Origin: Noviherbaspirillum galbum
GTDB taxonomy: Bacteria; Pseudomonadota; Gammaproteobacteria; Burkholderiales; Burkholderiaceae_D
Direction of reading: 5' to 3'
DNA length: 64,000 bases
Assembly: GCF_010974945.1 (NCBI RefSeq)
Contig: NZ_JAAIVB010000037.1
Span: 186,001 to 250,000 of the forward strand
This document shows, piece after piece, positions 29,110 to 38,154 of this stretch (within the stretch, counting starts at the first letter, position 1; each line of letters opens with the position of its first letter). The position numbers and the translations under genes are program-made. The notes beneath the pieces are model-generated. The model worked only from the letters and a program-made list of their open reading frames with translations, had not been told where the DNA came from and did no database searches.

Positions 29110-31986
29110 TTAGAACTTGTATTTCAGGCCGACGTTGAAGAAACGGCCGACAGCGCCGCTGTAGTCCAGCGGGTTGTACGAGGTTGCGCCATAGGTCAGC
29201 GGATCGAGCGGAGCGACGGAATCGAACAGGTTCTGGATCGAGCCGAAGACTTCGATGTTCTCGCGTACCTTGTAGCGTGCGGTCAGGTCCACCGTGGTGA
29301 AGGACTTGATCTTGCAACCCGAGGGAGCGTCGGTACCGTTGGCGAACACGTTCGCGCAGCCGGCCGGATCGTCCTTGAAGTTGATGTTCTTGATCGCGCC
29401 GCGGTAGTTGACGACGGTGGACACCTTCCAGGCCGCACGTTCCCAGGTTGCGCCCAGGTTGATACGGTCGTCAGGCGTGCCGATGCAGTTGGTCACGTCG
29501 CAGTTGCCGTGGGTGCCGGCGTAGTCAAACACCGTGCCGTCGGCTTCCGTACGCTTCCACTTGAACAGGTGGGTCCACTTCATGTCGAGCGTCAGCTTGC
29601 CGTTGGTGCCGAGGTCGAAGCCCTGACGCAGATCCAGGTCAGCACCCTGAACGCGGGTGTTGTTGGAGTTGACGTAGTTGGTCAAGACCGCGGTGATCGG
29701 GCCGGGATCGCCAGGCGTCGGGGTGGCCGACGTCGGGTCACGTGCAACGCGGCCGGCGGCGATTGCCGAGGTCACGCTTTCCTGGTTGATCTCGTTGTTG
29801 CGGTCGATCTGCCACACGTCCAGCGAGATGCTGGTGCGGGGCAGCGGATCCCAGACCACGCCCAGGCTGTAGCTCTTGGACTTCTCGGGCTGCAGGGCCG
29901 GGTTAGGCGAGGTGATCAGAGCGACGTTGGCCGGCGAGCAGGCAGAAGCGATGCCCAGGCGGCAGCGAGCCGGATCGGACGCGGTGGAGAAGGCAGCCAG
30001 GCCGCCCACGCCGTTTTCTGCGGCGCTCGGAGCGCGGAAGCCTTCGGCGTACGTGCCGCGGATCGCCAGTTCCTTGATCGGGGTCCACTTCGCGCCAACC
30101 TTCGGCGTGAAGGAGTTGCCGACGTCGGTATAGTGGTCGCCGCGGATGGCTGCGGACAGTTCCAGGGTCTTCAGCACCGGAGCCAGGACTTCGGCGTAGA
30201 GCGCGCCGACGTTACGCTGGCCGGAGTAGGCCGAGTAGCCCAGACCGATGATGTTGCCGCGGTCGGTGCCGGCGGTCGGGTCGAGACGGGTGTACTCGTG
30301 GCGGAATTCACCGCCGACTGCCACGCCGATCGCGCCGCCTTCGAGCTTGCCGAATTCGCGCGATGCCTTGAAGTCTGCCTGGGCAACCTGGGTCTTGGCA
30401 TCGTTGCCGATCGACGGCGACAGGGCGGCGTACAGGGCTGCCGAGTTCAGGCCGGCGTTTTCGCCGATGCGCCAGACGCTGCCTGCCGGCAGGGCGGCGT
30501 AGGCGGCGCTGCCGGCGCGTGCTGCTGCGACGTTGGCGGCGCTCGGGTTCAGCAGGGCGAAGGCGACGTCACGCTGCAGGTAGCCGGTGCGGTTGTTGCT
30601 GACCTTGTTCTCGGAGTAGAGCAGGGCGGTATCCCAGTCCCAGCCGAAGTTCGTGCCCTTCAGGCCGCCCAGCAGGCGGTTGAAGGTCGAGCCGACATTG
30701 GAAACGCGCGGGCCCACGTCCCAGGCCGAGTAGCGCAGGCGGGCTGCGGTGCCGAAGTAGGGGTTGTCCGGGTGGGCAGCGCCCAGGGCGACGGTGGTGT
30801 TGGTCACCGGGCCGCCAGGATAGCCGACCGAGGAGCTGACCGCGCTCGGCGTGGTGTAGGCTGTCGAGTCGTTCTTGTAGTAGAGCAGCTCGCCGTAGGC
30901 CTGCATGTCGGCGCCCAGGTTCTTGGTGGCGCGGGTGAAGAAGTTGTAGCTCTGCGAGGACGGCTGGATCTGCTGGTACTGCTGGGCCGCGTCGTAGATG
31001 CAACCGTTGCCGGCCAGTGCCTGGTCGCGGGCAGCTTGCGGGAAATTGCCGCAGGCGGCGCCCGGGAAGGTGCGGGTGAAGCCGCTGTCCGCGCCGGTGT
31101 AGCCGCGGTTGTAGTAGTTCAGCGTGGTCGGGTTGCGTACCAGGCCTTGCAGCGAGGAGGAGCTTGCCACCGTGCCGCCGCCCGTAGTGAAGCCGACGCC
31201 GGCCAGACCGGTATCCGGGCTGAAGCCGAGGGAGCGCAGGTCGCCGCGGCCGATCTGGTCGCGGTCGGAACGGTCGCGGTTCCAGATCTCGCCCTTCTTG
31301 CCGTATTCGAAGTTGAACAGGACGTTGAAGCCGTCCGGACCGTTGAGGTCGCCCATGCCGTGGGTGAAGGTCAGGCGCGTGTCCTTGCCGTCGCCGTAGC
31401 GGGACTGGCCGTAGGAAACCTTGGCCGTGGAGCCCTGGTAGTCCTTGCGCAGGATGACGTTGACCACGCCGGCGATGGCGTCGGAACCGTAGATCGAGGA
31501 AGCGCCGTCCTTCAGCACTTCGACGCGCTCGACGGCTTCGAGCGGGATGATGTTCAGGTCGGCGAAGACCTTCTGGCCGTCGTCGGCCAGGCCGTAGGGC
31601 GCCACGCGGCGGCCGTTGATCAGGACCAGCGTGGAAGCAGCGCCGAGGCCGCGCAGCGAGATGCCCGATGCGCCGGAAGCGAAGCCGCTGCCGAAGGTCG
31701 TCGGGACCGAACCCTGGTTATCGACGGCCAGCGTCTGCAGCAGTTCTGCCACGGAGGTCTTGCCGGAACGTTCGATGTCTTCGCGGTTCAGGGTCTGGAC
31801 CGCGGAAGCGGTTTCGGACTGTGCCCGGCGAATGTTCGAACCCGTGACTTCCACGCGTTGCACGTTGGAACCACTGGTTGTCTGCGCTACTGCAGGCTGC
31901 GCGAGGAGGCCAACCCCGACGACAGCCATGCCACCCGAGAAAATCAGGCGGACGGAACGTGCAAGCACGGTTTCCATCATTATCAT
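29110..31986 (-). CDS. TonB-dependent outer-membrane receptor
   Basis: 958 residues from MIMMETVLARS, which follows AGGAGTGGGGTG. Signal peptide to about AVAQ, then the TonB-box region (NVQRVEVTGSNIRR), a plug domain (about 45-165; LLQTLAVDNQGS, LRGLGAASTLVLINGRRV, VERVEVLKDGASSIYGSDAIAGVVNVILRK) and a 22-strand barrel ending in aromatic F (FFNVGLKYKF). There is no N-terminal STN signalling domain, so no direct sigma/anti-sigma control. The ligand is unknown. Position beside tonB-exbBDD and opposite five peptide-binding proteins suggests peptide uptake. Two A/T palindromes lie upstream. Confidence 0.93.
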   Translation of the reverse strand: MIMMETVLARSVRLIFSGGMAVVGVGLLAQPAVAQTTSGSNVQRVEVTGSNIRRAQSETASAVQTLNREDIERSGKTSVAELLQTLAVDNQGSVPTTFGSGFASGASGISLRGLGAASTLVLINGRRVAPYGLADDGQKVFADLNIIPLEAVERVEVLKDGASSIYGSDAIAGVVNVILRKDYQGSTAKVSYGQSRYGDGKDTRLTFTHGMGDLNGPDGFNVLFNFEYGKKGEIWNRDRSDRDQIGRGDLRSLGFSPDTGLAGVGFTTGGGTVASSSSLQGLVRNPTTLNYYNRGYTGADSGFTRTFPGAACGNFPQAARDQALAGNGCIYDAAQQYQQIQPSSQSYNFFTRATKNLGADMQAYGELLYYKNDSTAYTTPSAVSSSVGYPGGPVTNTTVALGAAHPDNPYFGTAARLRYSAWDVGPRVSNVGSTFNRLLGGLKGTNFGWDWDTALLYSENKVSNNRTGYLQRDVAFALLNPSAANVAAARAGSAAYAALPAGSVWRIGENAGLNSAALYAALSPSIGNDAKTQVAQADFKASREFGKLEGGAIGVAVGGEFRHEYTRLDPTAGTDRGNIIGLGYSAYSGQRNVGALYAEVLAPVLKTLELSAAIRGDHYTDVGNSFTPKVGAKWTPIKELAIRGTYAEGFRAPSAAENGVGGLAAFSTASDPARCRLGIASACSPANVALITSPNPALQPEKSKSYSLGVVWDPLPRTSISLDVWQIDRNNEINQESVTSAIAAGRVARDPTSATPTPGDPGPITAVLTNYVNSNNTRVQGADLDLRQGFDLGTNGKLTLDMKWTHLFKWKRTEADGTVFDYAGTHGNCDVTNCIGTPDDRINLGATWERAAWKVSTVVNYRGAIKNINFKDDPAGCANVFANGTDAPSGCKIKSFTTVDLTARYKVRENIEVFGSIQNLFDSVAPLDPLTYGATSYNPLDYSGAVGRFFNVGLKYKF

Positions 31987-32585
31987 CACCCCACTCCTAT
32001 GAAAGTGCGTTTGAAGGCTAAGTTTTTTGTACACCGGCTTGGTAAGCCGGCGGCGTGAAAATTAATTTCGCTTGAAAATATATTTTCGCGGTGAGTATGG
32101 AAACATTATGACAAGCCAATGTCAACTCGACGTTTTTGCGATTTTCGCCAGAAAACAACGCGCCAAAAACGTGCCCCAAAAAAGGGGTCCGATTTGGGTA
32201 CTGAATTTGTGCGGCGCGACATCCAAATTTGCCACCCGCGCCGCCCTGTAGCGATGAGGCTTTGCACCACGTCGGAATGCTGCTTCGCAAAATAGAGGGT
32301 CTTCTCTAAACATTTGATTTACAAAAATCTGAGAAAAATCAACGATGACTCGTTTTTGCGAAGCAGCATGAAAAAATCTTTGCAGATACCTCCCAAAATG
32401 GATTTGTTGAGGTATGGTTACGCCCGTTTGAGCGCCGACCGGGCGTCCAGACAGAGAAGCATGAAAATATTTTTCGCCTGCGGCAAAAGCGCTTGAGCGA
32501 AACGACTTGGTGACCAAGGACTCTAAGGCGCATGACCGCGGCGGCGGCGGACGCGGTCACGGCAGGCACGGAGGATGAACGACAC
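31987..32585. promoter_or_regulatory. 600-bp divergent control region between receptor and binding-protein genes
   Basis: Noticeably A/T-richer than its surroundings and gene-free. It holds two A/T palindromes (32059-32068 AAATTAATTT; 32074-32087 GAAAATATATTTTC), a minus-strand TTGACA-N6-TGTCA dyad next to CATAAT (32101-32125), and a perfect 16-bp inverted repeat with arms 32277-32292 and 32354-32369, 61 bases apart. A 7-bp dyad (32386-32392 / 32409-32415) follows. Likely operators and promoters for both directions; which protein binds is unknown. Confidence 0.5.
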
Positions 32586-34355
32586 ATGTGGAAGAGATTG
32601 AGAGGCGCGCTGCTCGCCGTCCTGCTGCTCGCGGACGTGGCGCAGGCGGTCGGCGCTGCCGATCCGTCCAAGGTCGTCCGCATGCCGTTCCCCGCGCCGG
32701 ACGACGGCTTCGACATGGTCCGCTCGCTGAACCAGTATTCCGGCTGGCTGGCCGAGGCGATCTTCGAGCCGCTGCTCACCTACGACTACCTCGCCCGCCC
32801 GGTCAAGCTCGTTCCCAATACCGCCGCCGGCATGCCCGAGGTTTCCGAAGGCGGCCGGGTGTACACCTTCCGGCTGAAGAAGGGCATCCGGTTTACGCCA
32901 GACCCGGCCTTCAAGGGCGCACCGCGCGAACTCACCGCCCAGGACTACGCCTACTCCTTCAAACGCCTGCTCGACCCGGCCAACCGGTCCCCGGTCGCGA
33001 GTTTCCTCGACGGCAAGCTGGCGGGCATGGACAAGCTTGTCGAACAGGCAAGGAAGGGCGCTAAATTCGACTACGACGCGCCGGTGGCCGGCCTGCAGAC
33101 ACCCGATCCCTACACCCTGCGGGTGGAGCTCACCGCCCCGGACTACAACTTCCTCTACCTCGCCGCCAACGTCGCGCTCGGCGCGGTCGCCCGCGAAGCC
33201 ATCGAAGCCTACGGCGAACAGTCGCGCCAGCATCCGGTCGGCACCGGCCCCTTCATGCTCAAGGAATATGTCCCGCGCAGCCGCATCCTGCTGGTGGCGA
33301 ACCCCGGCTACCGCGGCATGTCCTGGAACTTCGAGCCCGGCAGCGATCCGCTCGACCAGCAGCTCGTCGCCGACATGAAGGGCAAGACCATGCCCCGGGT
33401 CGGTCAGGTGGAGGTGCTGATCATCGAGGAGGAACAGGCGCGCTGGCTGGCGTTCCAGGGCAAGCAGATCGACCTCGACTGGCTGCCGCAGATCGCCGCG
33501 CCCAGCGTGCTCAACGGCGACCGCCTGGCGCCGCAGTTCGCCAGCCAGGGCTTGCAGCTGCAGCGCTTCATCGAGCCGGCGGTCACCTACACCTCCTTCA
33601 ACATGAAGGATCCCGTGGTCGGCGGCTACACCAAGGAAAAGCTGGCGCTGCGCCGCGCGATCGCGATGGCCTACAAGAACGCCGATGAAATCCGGCTCAT
33701 GCGCAACGGCCAGGCGGTCGAGGCGGAAATGATCATCCCGCCCGGCATTGTCGGCCACGATCCCGACTACCGCCGGCTCGAAAAATACGATGTCGCGGCG
33801 GCCAACAAGCTGCTGGACAGGTTCGGCTACCGGAAGGGCGCGGACGGCTACCGCATGACGCCGGACGGCAAGCCCATCCTGCTTCGCATTTCGCGCGAAG
33901 CGGCGGTGATCTACCAGGAGCAGGCCGAGCTGTGGAAGCGCGGGCTCGACCAGATCGGCATCCGCGCCGAGTACCCGGTCAGCAATTTCGCCGACAACCA
34001 GAAGGCAGCCATCGAATGCCGGCTGATGATGTGGGGCAGCGCCTGGAATGCTGACTATCCGGACGGCGAAAACTTCCTGCAGCTGCTCTACGGGCCGAAT
34101 GCCCGCCAGGGCAACAACGCCTGCTACGAATCGCCGGCCTATGACGCGCTCTACAAGAAGGCGATCGCCTTGCCGCCCGGCGCGGAACGCAACCGGCTCT
34201 ATGCGCAGATGAACCGCCAGGCAGAGGTCGACAGTCCCTGGGTGATCCACACCTGGCGCATACGCAACTGGGTGGCGCGGCCATGGGTCAAGGGGTTCAA
34301 GAAGCATCCCATTTTGAATGCGCCCTGGCTGTATCTGGACGTGGAGAAGCATTGA
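32586..34355 (+). CDS. Peptide ABC transporter substrate-binding protein 1
   Basis: 589 residues from MWKRLRGALLAVLL. Sec signal peptide (about 1-24, ending AVGA), then the SBP family 5 fold (DppA/OppA-like). Shared with its four neighbours: YDYLARPVKLVP, FDYDAPVAGLQTPD, HPVGTGPFMLKEY and a C-terminal KHPILNAPWLYLDVEKH. The ligand pocket motif WNADYPDGENF keeps D490, the residue that in OppA/DppA pairs with the peptide amino terminus. Two conserved cysteines (IECRLMMW, NNACYES) probably form a disulfide. First of five tandem paralogues. Confidence 0.92.
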   Translation: MWKRLRGALLAVLLLADVAQAVGAADPSKVVRMPFPAPDDGFDMVRSLNQYSGWLAEAIFEPLLTYDYLARPVKLVPNTAAGMPEVSEGGRVYTFRLKKGIRFTPDPAFKGAPRELTAQDYAYSFKRLLDPANRSPVASFLDGKLAGMDKLVEQARKGAKFDYDAPVAGLQTPDPYTLRVELTAPDYNFLYLAANVALGAVAREAIEAYGEQSRQHPVGTGPFMLKEYVPRSRILLVANPGYRGMSWNFEPGSDPLDQQLVADMKGKTMPRVGQVEVLIIEEEQARWLAFQGKQIDLDWLPQIAAPSVLNGDRLAPQFASQGLQLQRFIEPAVTYTSFNMKDPVVGGYTKEKLALRRAIAMAYKNADEIRLMRNGQAVEAEMIIPPGIVGHDPDYRRLEKYDVAAANKLLDRFGYRKGADGYRMTPDGKPILLRISREAAVIYQEQAELWKRGLDQIGIRAEYPVSNFADNQKAAIECRLMMWGSAWNADYPDGENFLQLLYGPNARQGNNACYESPAYDALYKKAIALPPGAERNRLYAQMNRQAEVDSPWVIHTWRIRNWVARPWVKGFKKHPILNAPWLYLDVEKH

Positions 34356-34400
34356 GCGGGTGAATTGGGTTCAGGACACATCCTGGCGCGCTTTGTCGCA

Positions 34401-34426
34401 GTCATTCCCGCCTTCGCGGGAATGAC
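34401..34426. repeat. Family B palindrome
   Basis: Perfect 11-bp arms around a CTTC loop, GTCATTCCCGC / GCGGGAATGAC, in the 142-base gap between binding-protein genes 1 and 2. It may act as a 3' stem separating their mRNAs. Confidence 0.7.
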
Positions 34427-34497
34427 GGAGGTAGCAAGGAACTGATGAATGGTGAAGTCCGAAATTGGCGCCACCAGCAAAGTGAAAGATTGTTGAA

Positions 34498-36270
34498 ATG
34501 AAGCAGGCAATGCGATACGCGATGATGACGATGGCCGCCCTCTGCCTGGCGCCAGGCGCCGCGTCGGCCAAGGCCGATCCCGCCAAAGTCATCCGCCAGT
34601 CGCTGGAAGCGGCCGACGACGGCTTCGACACGCAGAAGACCGCCAACCTCTATTCGACCTGGATTGGCGAAGCGATCTACGACAGCCTGCTGGCCTACGA
34701 CTATCTCGCGCGCCCCGCGAAGCTGATGCCTGGCGCCGCCGAGGCCATGCCGACCGTCAGCGAGGATGGCAAGGTCTATACCTTCAAACTGAAGAAGGGC
34801 ATCTACTTCGCGCCGGACGAGGCCTTCAAGGGCGTCAAGCGCGAGCTGACGGCGAATGATTTCATCTACACCATCAAGCGGCTGTTCGACCCGGCGGTCC
34901 GCTCGCCGGTGCAAAGTCCCTTCGTCGGCAAGATCGTCGGCCTCGACGCCTACGCCGAGCAGGCGAAGAAATCCGGCCGCTTCGACTACGACGCGCCGGT
35001 GGAAGGCCTGCAGGCGCCGGACAGGTACACGCTCGTCATCAAGCTGACCGCGCCCGACCAGACGCTGAACTACCTGCTGGCCAATTCCCACACCGGCGCG
35101 ATGGCGCGCGAAGCCATCGACTACTATGGCTCGGACACCGGCCGCCATCCGGTGGGCTCCGGGCCTTACTTCCTCAAGTCGTACACGCCGCGATCCAAGA
35201 TCGTGCTCGAAGCCAATCCCTACTACCGCGGCTTCACCTGGAACTTCCAGTCTTCCGGCGAACCCGGCGACGACAAGATCATCAAGGAGATGAAGGGCAA
35301 GGACATGCCCCAGATCGGCCGCGTGGAGGTCGACATCATCGAGGAAGACCAGGCGCGCTGGCTCAGCTTCGACAGCGGCCAGCACGACATGGCCGAACTG
35401 GCCGACCCGGCCTCGCCGCGCGTGCTGGTGAAAGGCAAGCTCAGGCCCGAGTACGCGGCCAAGGGATTCCAGCTCTACCGCTATGCCGAGCCCGGCATCA
35501 CGCATACCTTCATCAACATGAAGGATCCGACCCTGGGCGGATTCGGCAAGGACAGGATCGCCCTGCGCCGCGCGCTGGCGCTGGCCTACCGGGTGGACGA
35601 CGAGATCGACCAAGTGCGCTTCGGCCAGGCGATCCGCGCGCAGTCCAACCTCGCGCCGGGCATCGTCGGCTACGATCCCGCCTACCGCAACAGCATCGCC
35701 TACGACCCCGTCCTCGCCGCCAAACTGCTGGATCATTTCGGCTACAAGAAAGGCGCTGACGGCTTCCGCACCATGCCTGACGGCAAGCCCCTGGTGGTGA
35801 AGATCAATGCGCAGGCCCATGCCCGCGACAAGGCACGCATGGAAATCTGGAAGCGTTCGCTGGACGCCATCGGCGTGCGCTCGGATTTCCAGGTCAGCAG
35901 TTTCGCCGACAACCTGAAGGCCGCCTACCGCTGCGAAGTGGCGATGTGGGGCCTCGGCGGAACCGCGTCGATTCCTGACGGCATCGACGCCCTCGAAACC
36001 TTCTACGGCCCGAATGCCTACCAGGGCAACCTCGGCTGCTACCAGTCGAAGGAATTCGATTCAGCCTTCGAAAAAGCCCGTATCATGCCGGACGGACCCG
36101 AACGCCAGGCCTTGTTCATCAAGATGAGCCGCATCCTGGAAGCGGACACGCCCGACATCCTTCACCTCTGGCGCATACGGAACTGGGTCACGCAGCCACA
36201 CGTGAAGGGCTTCAAGAAACATCCCATCCATCACGCCGACTGGGTCTTCCTCGACGTGGAGAAGAAATGA
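34498..36270 (+). CDS. Peptide ABC transporter substrate-binding protein 2 (altered N-terminus-binding site)
   Basis: 590 residues. Signal peptide about 1-23 (ending ASA), SBP family 5 fold, ends HPIHHADWVFLDVEKK. The pocket motif reads LGGTASIPDG, where protein 1 has WNADYPDG. The Asp that anchors a free peptide amino group is S491. The Cys pair (YRCEVAMW near C479; LGCYQSK) is kept. It forms a subgroup with proteins 3 and 4. The stop overlaps the start of gene 3 by four bases. Ligand preference is probably different from proteins 1 and 5. Confidence 0.9.
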   Translation: MKQAMRYAMMTMAALCLAPGAASAKADPAKVIRQSLEAADDGFDTQKTANLYSTWIGEAIYDSLLAYDYLARPAKLMPGAAEAMPTVSEDGKVYTFKLKKGIYFAPDEAFKGVKRELTANDFIYTIKRLFDPAVRSPVQSPFVGKIVGLDAYAEQAKKSGRFDYDAPVEGLQAPDRYTLVIKLTAPDQTLNYLLANSHTGAMAREAIDYYGSDTGRHPVGSGPYFLKSYTPRSKIVLEANPYYRGFTWNFQSSGEPGDDKIIKEMKGKDMPQIGRVEVDIIEEDQARWLSFDSGQHDMAELADPASPRVLVKGKLRPEYAAKGFQLYRYAEPGITHTFINMKDPTLGGFGKDRIALRRALALAYRVDDEIDQVRFGQAIRAQSNLAPGIVGYDPAYRNSIAYDPVLAAKLLDHFGYKKGADGFRTMPDGKPLVVKINAQAHARDKARMEIWKRSLDAIGVRSDFQVSSFADNLKAAYRCEVAMWGLGGTASIPDGIDALETFYGPNAYQGNLGCYQSKEFDSAFEKARIMPDGPERQALFIKMSRILEADTPDILHLWRIRNWVTQPHVKGFKKHPIHHADWVFLDVEKK

Positions 36271-38144
36271 GCAAAGAGACATTCAAAGCGGACAGCGGGG
36301 ATCGCCTCTGTCATTCCCGACTACCTTGTCATCCCCGCGCAGGCAGGAATGACAGTGCCAGGCTGACAGGGCTCGCCAGACGCTTTCTCGGCACCTGCCT
36401 CGCCATGGGTCTCGGACTCGTCCTGCAAGGCCACGCCTTCGCCAAGGCTGACCCTGACAAGGTCATCCGCATTGCCTTCGAGCAGGCCGACAACGGCTTC
36501 GACATGCAGCGCGTCTCCAGCCTCTACTCGACCTGGATGTCCGAAGCGATCTACGAGACGCTGATGATCTACGACTACCTGGCGCGTCCGGCGAAGCTGG
36601 TGCCGCAGGTCGCCGAGGACATGCCCGAAATCACCAACGACGGCCGGACCTATACCTTCCGCATCCGCAAGGGCATCTTCTTCACGCCCGATCCCGCCTT
36701 CAAGGACCAGAAGCGAGAGCTGACCTCGACCGACGTCGCCTACACGCTCAAGCGCATCATGGACCCGAAGACGCTGTCGCCGCAGGCAGGCAGCTTCGAA
36801 GGCAAGTTCGTCGGCATGGAGGAACTGGTCAAGGAAGCCAAGGCGAGCGGCAAGTTCGATTACGACAAGCCGATCGCCGGCCTGGAAACGCCCGACAAGT
36901 ACACCCTGCGCCTGAACCTCGCCGAGCCCGACTCGACCATGCTGCACCTGCTGGCGAATTCGCACAGCGGCATCGTTGCCCGGGAGGTGGTGGAAGCGAA
37001 CAACAACGACGTCGGCCGCCACCCGGTCGGCACCGGCGCCTACATGCTCAAGGAATACGTGCCGGGCAGCCGGGTCATCCTGGTGGCCAATCCGGATTAC
37101 CGCGGCTTCACCTGGGACTTCAAGGCCTCCGAGCCGGGCGACGAACGGCTGGTGAAGGAAATGAAGGGCAAGCAGATGCCCCAGGTCGGACGCATCGAAG
37201 TCCTTTTCATCGAGGAAGACCAGTCGCGCTGGCTGGCCTTCGACAGCGGCCAGATCGATCTCGCCGAGCTGGCCGACCATGCCTCGACCAAGGTGCTCGA
37301 CAACGGCAAGCTGCGCCCGGCCTTCGTCGAGAAGGGCATCAAGATCTCGCGTTCGCTGGCGCCGGCCATCACCTATACCTTCTTCAATTTCCGCGACCCG
37401 CAGGTCGGCGGCTTCAGCCTGGAAAAGATCGCGCTGCGCCGGGCGCTGGCCATGTCCTACCGGGTCAAGGATGAAATCGTGCAGGTCCGCTACGGCCAGG
37501 CGGTGCGGGCGCAGTCCATCATCCCGCCCGGCGTGTATGGCTACGATCCGGCCTACCGCAACAGCATTCCCTACGATCCGGACTTAGCCAACAAGCTGCT
37601 CGACCGCTTCGGCTACAAGAAGGGGCCGGACGGCTTCCGCAACCACCCCGACGGCAAGCCGCTGGTGTTGCGCATCCATTCCGCGCCGAGCACGCGCGAC
37701 AAGGCCATCATGGAAATCTGGAAGCGTTCGCTGGACGCCATCGGCGTGCGCGCCGAATTCCCGGTCAGCAGCTTCGCCGACAACCTCAAGGCGGCCTATC
37801 GCTGCGAGCTGATGATGTGGCAGCTCGGCGGCGTGGCGGGCATCCCCGACGGCATGGACTTCCTCGACAGCTACTACGGTCCGAACGCCGGCCGCGGCGC
37901 GAACCGTAACTGCTACCAGTCCGAGGCCTACGACGAGATGTTCCGCAAGGCGCGCATCCTGCCCGAGGGCCCGGAGCGCCTGGCGCTGTACCAGAAGATG
38001 GTGCGCCAGCTCGAAGCCGATACCGCGATCACGCTCAACCTCTGGCGCTACCGCAATTTCCTGTCGCAGGGCAGGGTGCTGGGCTACAAGAAGCACCCCA
38101 TCATGTACGGCGACTGGCGTTTCCTCGACGTGGAAAAGAAATAG
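36267..38144 (+). CDS. Peptide ABC transporter substrate-binding protein 3 (repeat-encoded N-terminus)
   Basis: 625 residues. The ATG at 36267 has GGAG five bases upstream and overlaps the previous stop (ATGA), so it is well supported. It gives an unusual N-terminus: about 30 residues encoded by a palindromic repeat (36310-36355) precede the hydrophobic signal segment (LGTCLAMGLGLVLQGHAFA). No alternative ATG leaves a complete signal peptide. The pocket motif is LGGVAGIPDG, with G525 in place of the peptide-anchoring Asp. Otherwise it closely matches its neighbours and ends KHPIMYGDWRFLDVEKK. Confidence 0.88.
   Translation: MSKETFKADSGDRLCHSRLPCHPRAGRNDSARLTGLARRFLGTCLAMGLGLVLQGHAFAKADPDKVIRIAFEQADNGFDMQRVSSLYSTWMSEAIYETLMIYDYLARPAKLVPQVAEDMPEITNDGRTYTFRIRKGIFFTPDPAFKDQKRELTSTDVAYTLKRIMDPKTLSPQAGSFEGKFVGMEELVKEAKASGKFDYDKPIAGLETPDKYTLRLNLAEPDSTMLHLLANSHSGIVAREVVEANNNDVGRHPVGTGAYMLKEYVPGSRVILVANPDYRGFTWDFKASEPGDERLVKEMKGKQMPQVGRIEVLFIEEDQSRWLAFDSGQIDLAELADHASTKVLDNGKLRPAFVEKGIKISRSLAPAITYTFFNFRDPQVGGFSLEKIALRRALAMSYRVKDEIVQVRYGQAVRAQSIIPPGVYGYDPAYRNSIPYDPDLANKLLDRFGYKKGPDGFRNHPDGKPLVLRIHSAPSTRDKAIMEIWKRSLDAIGVRAEFPVSSFADNLKAAYRCELMMWQLGGVAGIPDGMDFLDSYYGPNAGRGANRNCYQSEAYDEMFRKARILPEGPERLALYQKMVRQLEADTAITLNLWRYRNFLSQGRVLGYKKHPIMYGDWRFLDVEKK
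36310..36355. repeat. Family B repeat, inside the coding region of binding protein 3
   Basis: TGTCATTCCCG ... CATCCCCGCGCAGGCAGGAATGACA, an outer inverted repeat with an inner degenerate copy. It is related to the repeats at 15301, 34401 and 47911, but here lies in frame within the 5' end of a gene. Confidence 0.65.
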
Positions 38145-38154
38145 GACGCCGACG

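Noticed and set aside
29509-32058. An 849-codon plus-strand frame opposite the TonB-dependent receptor
   Set aside because: The receptor strand carries plug and barrel motifs; the antisense product is low-complexity Val/Gly/Ala/Arg.
32035-32585. Small frames in the divergent control region as genes
   Set aside because: No ribosome site, no domain, and A/T-rich composition unlike coding DNA here; better explained as regulatory sequence.
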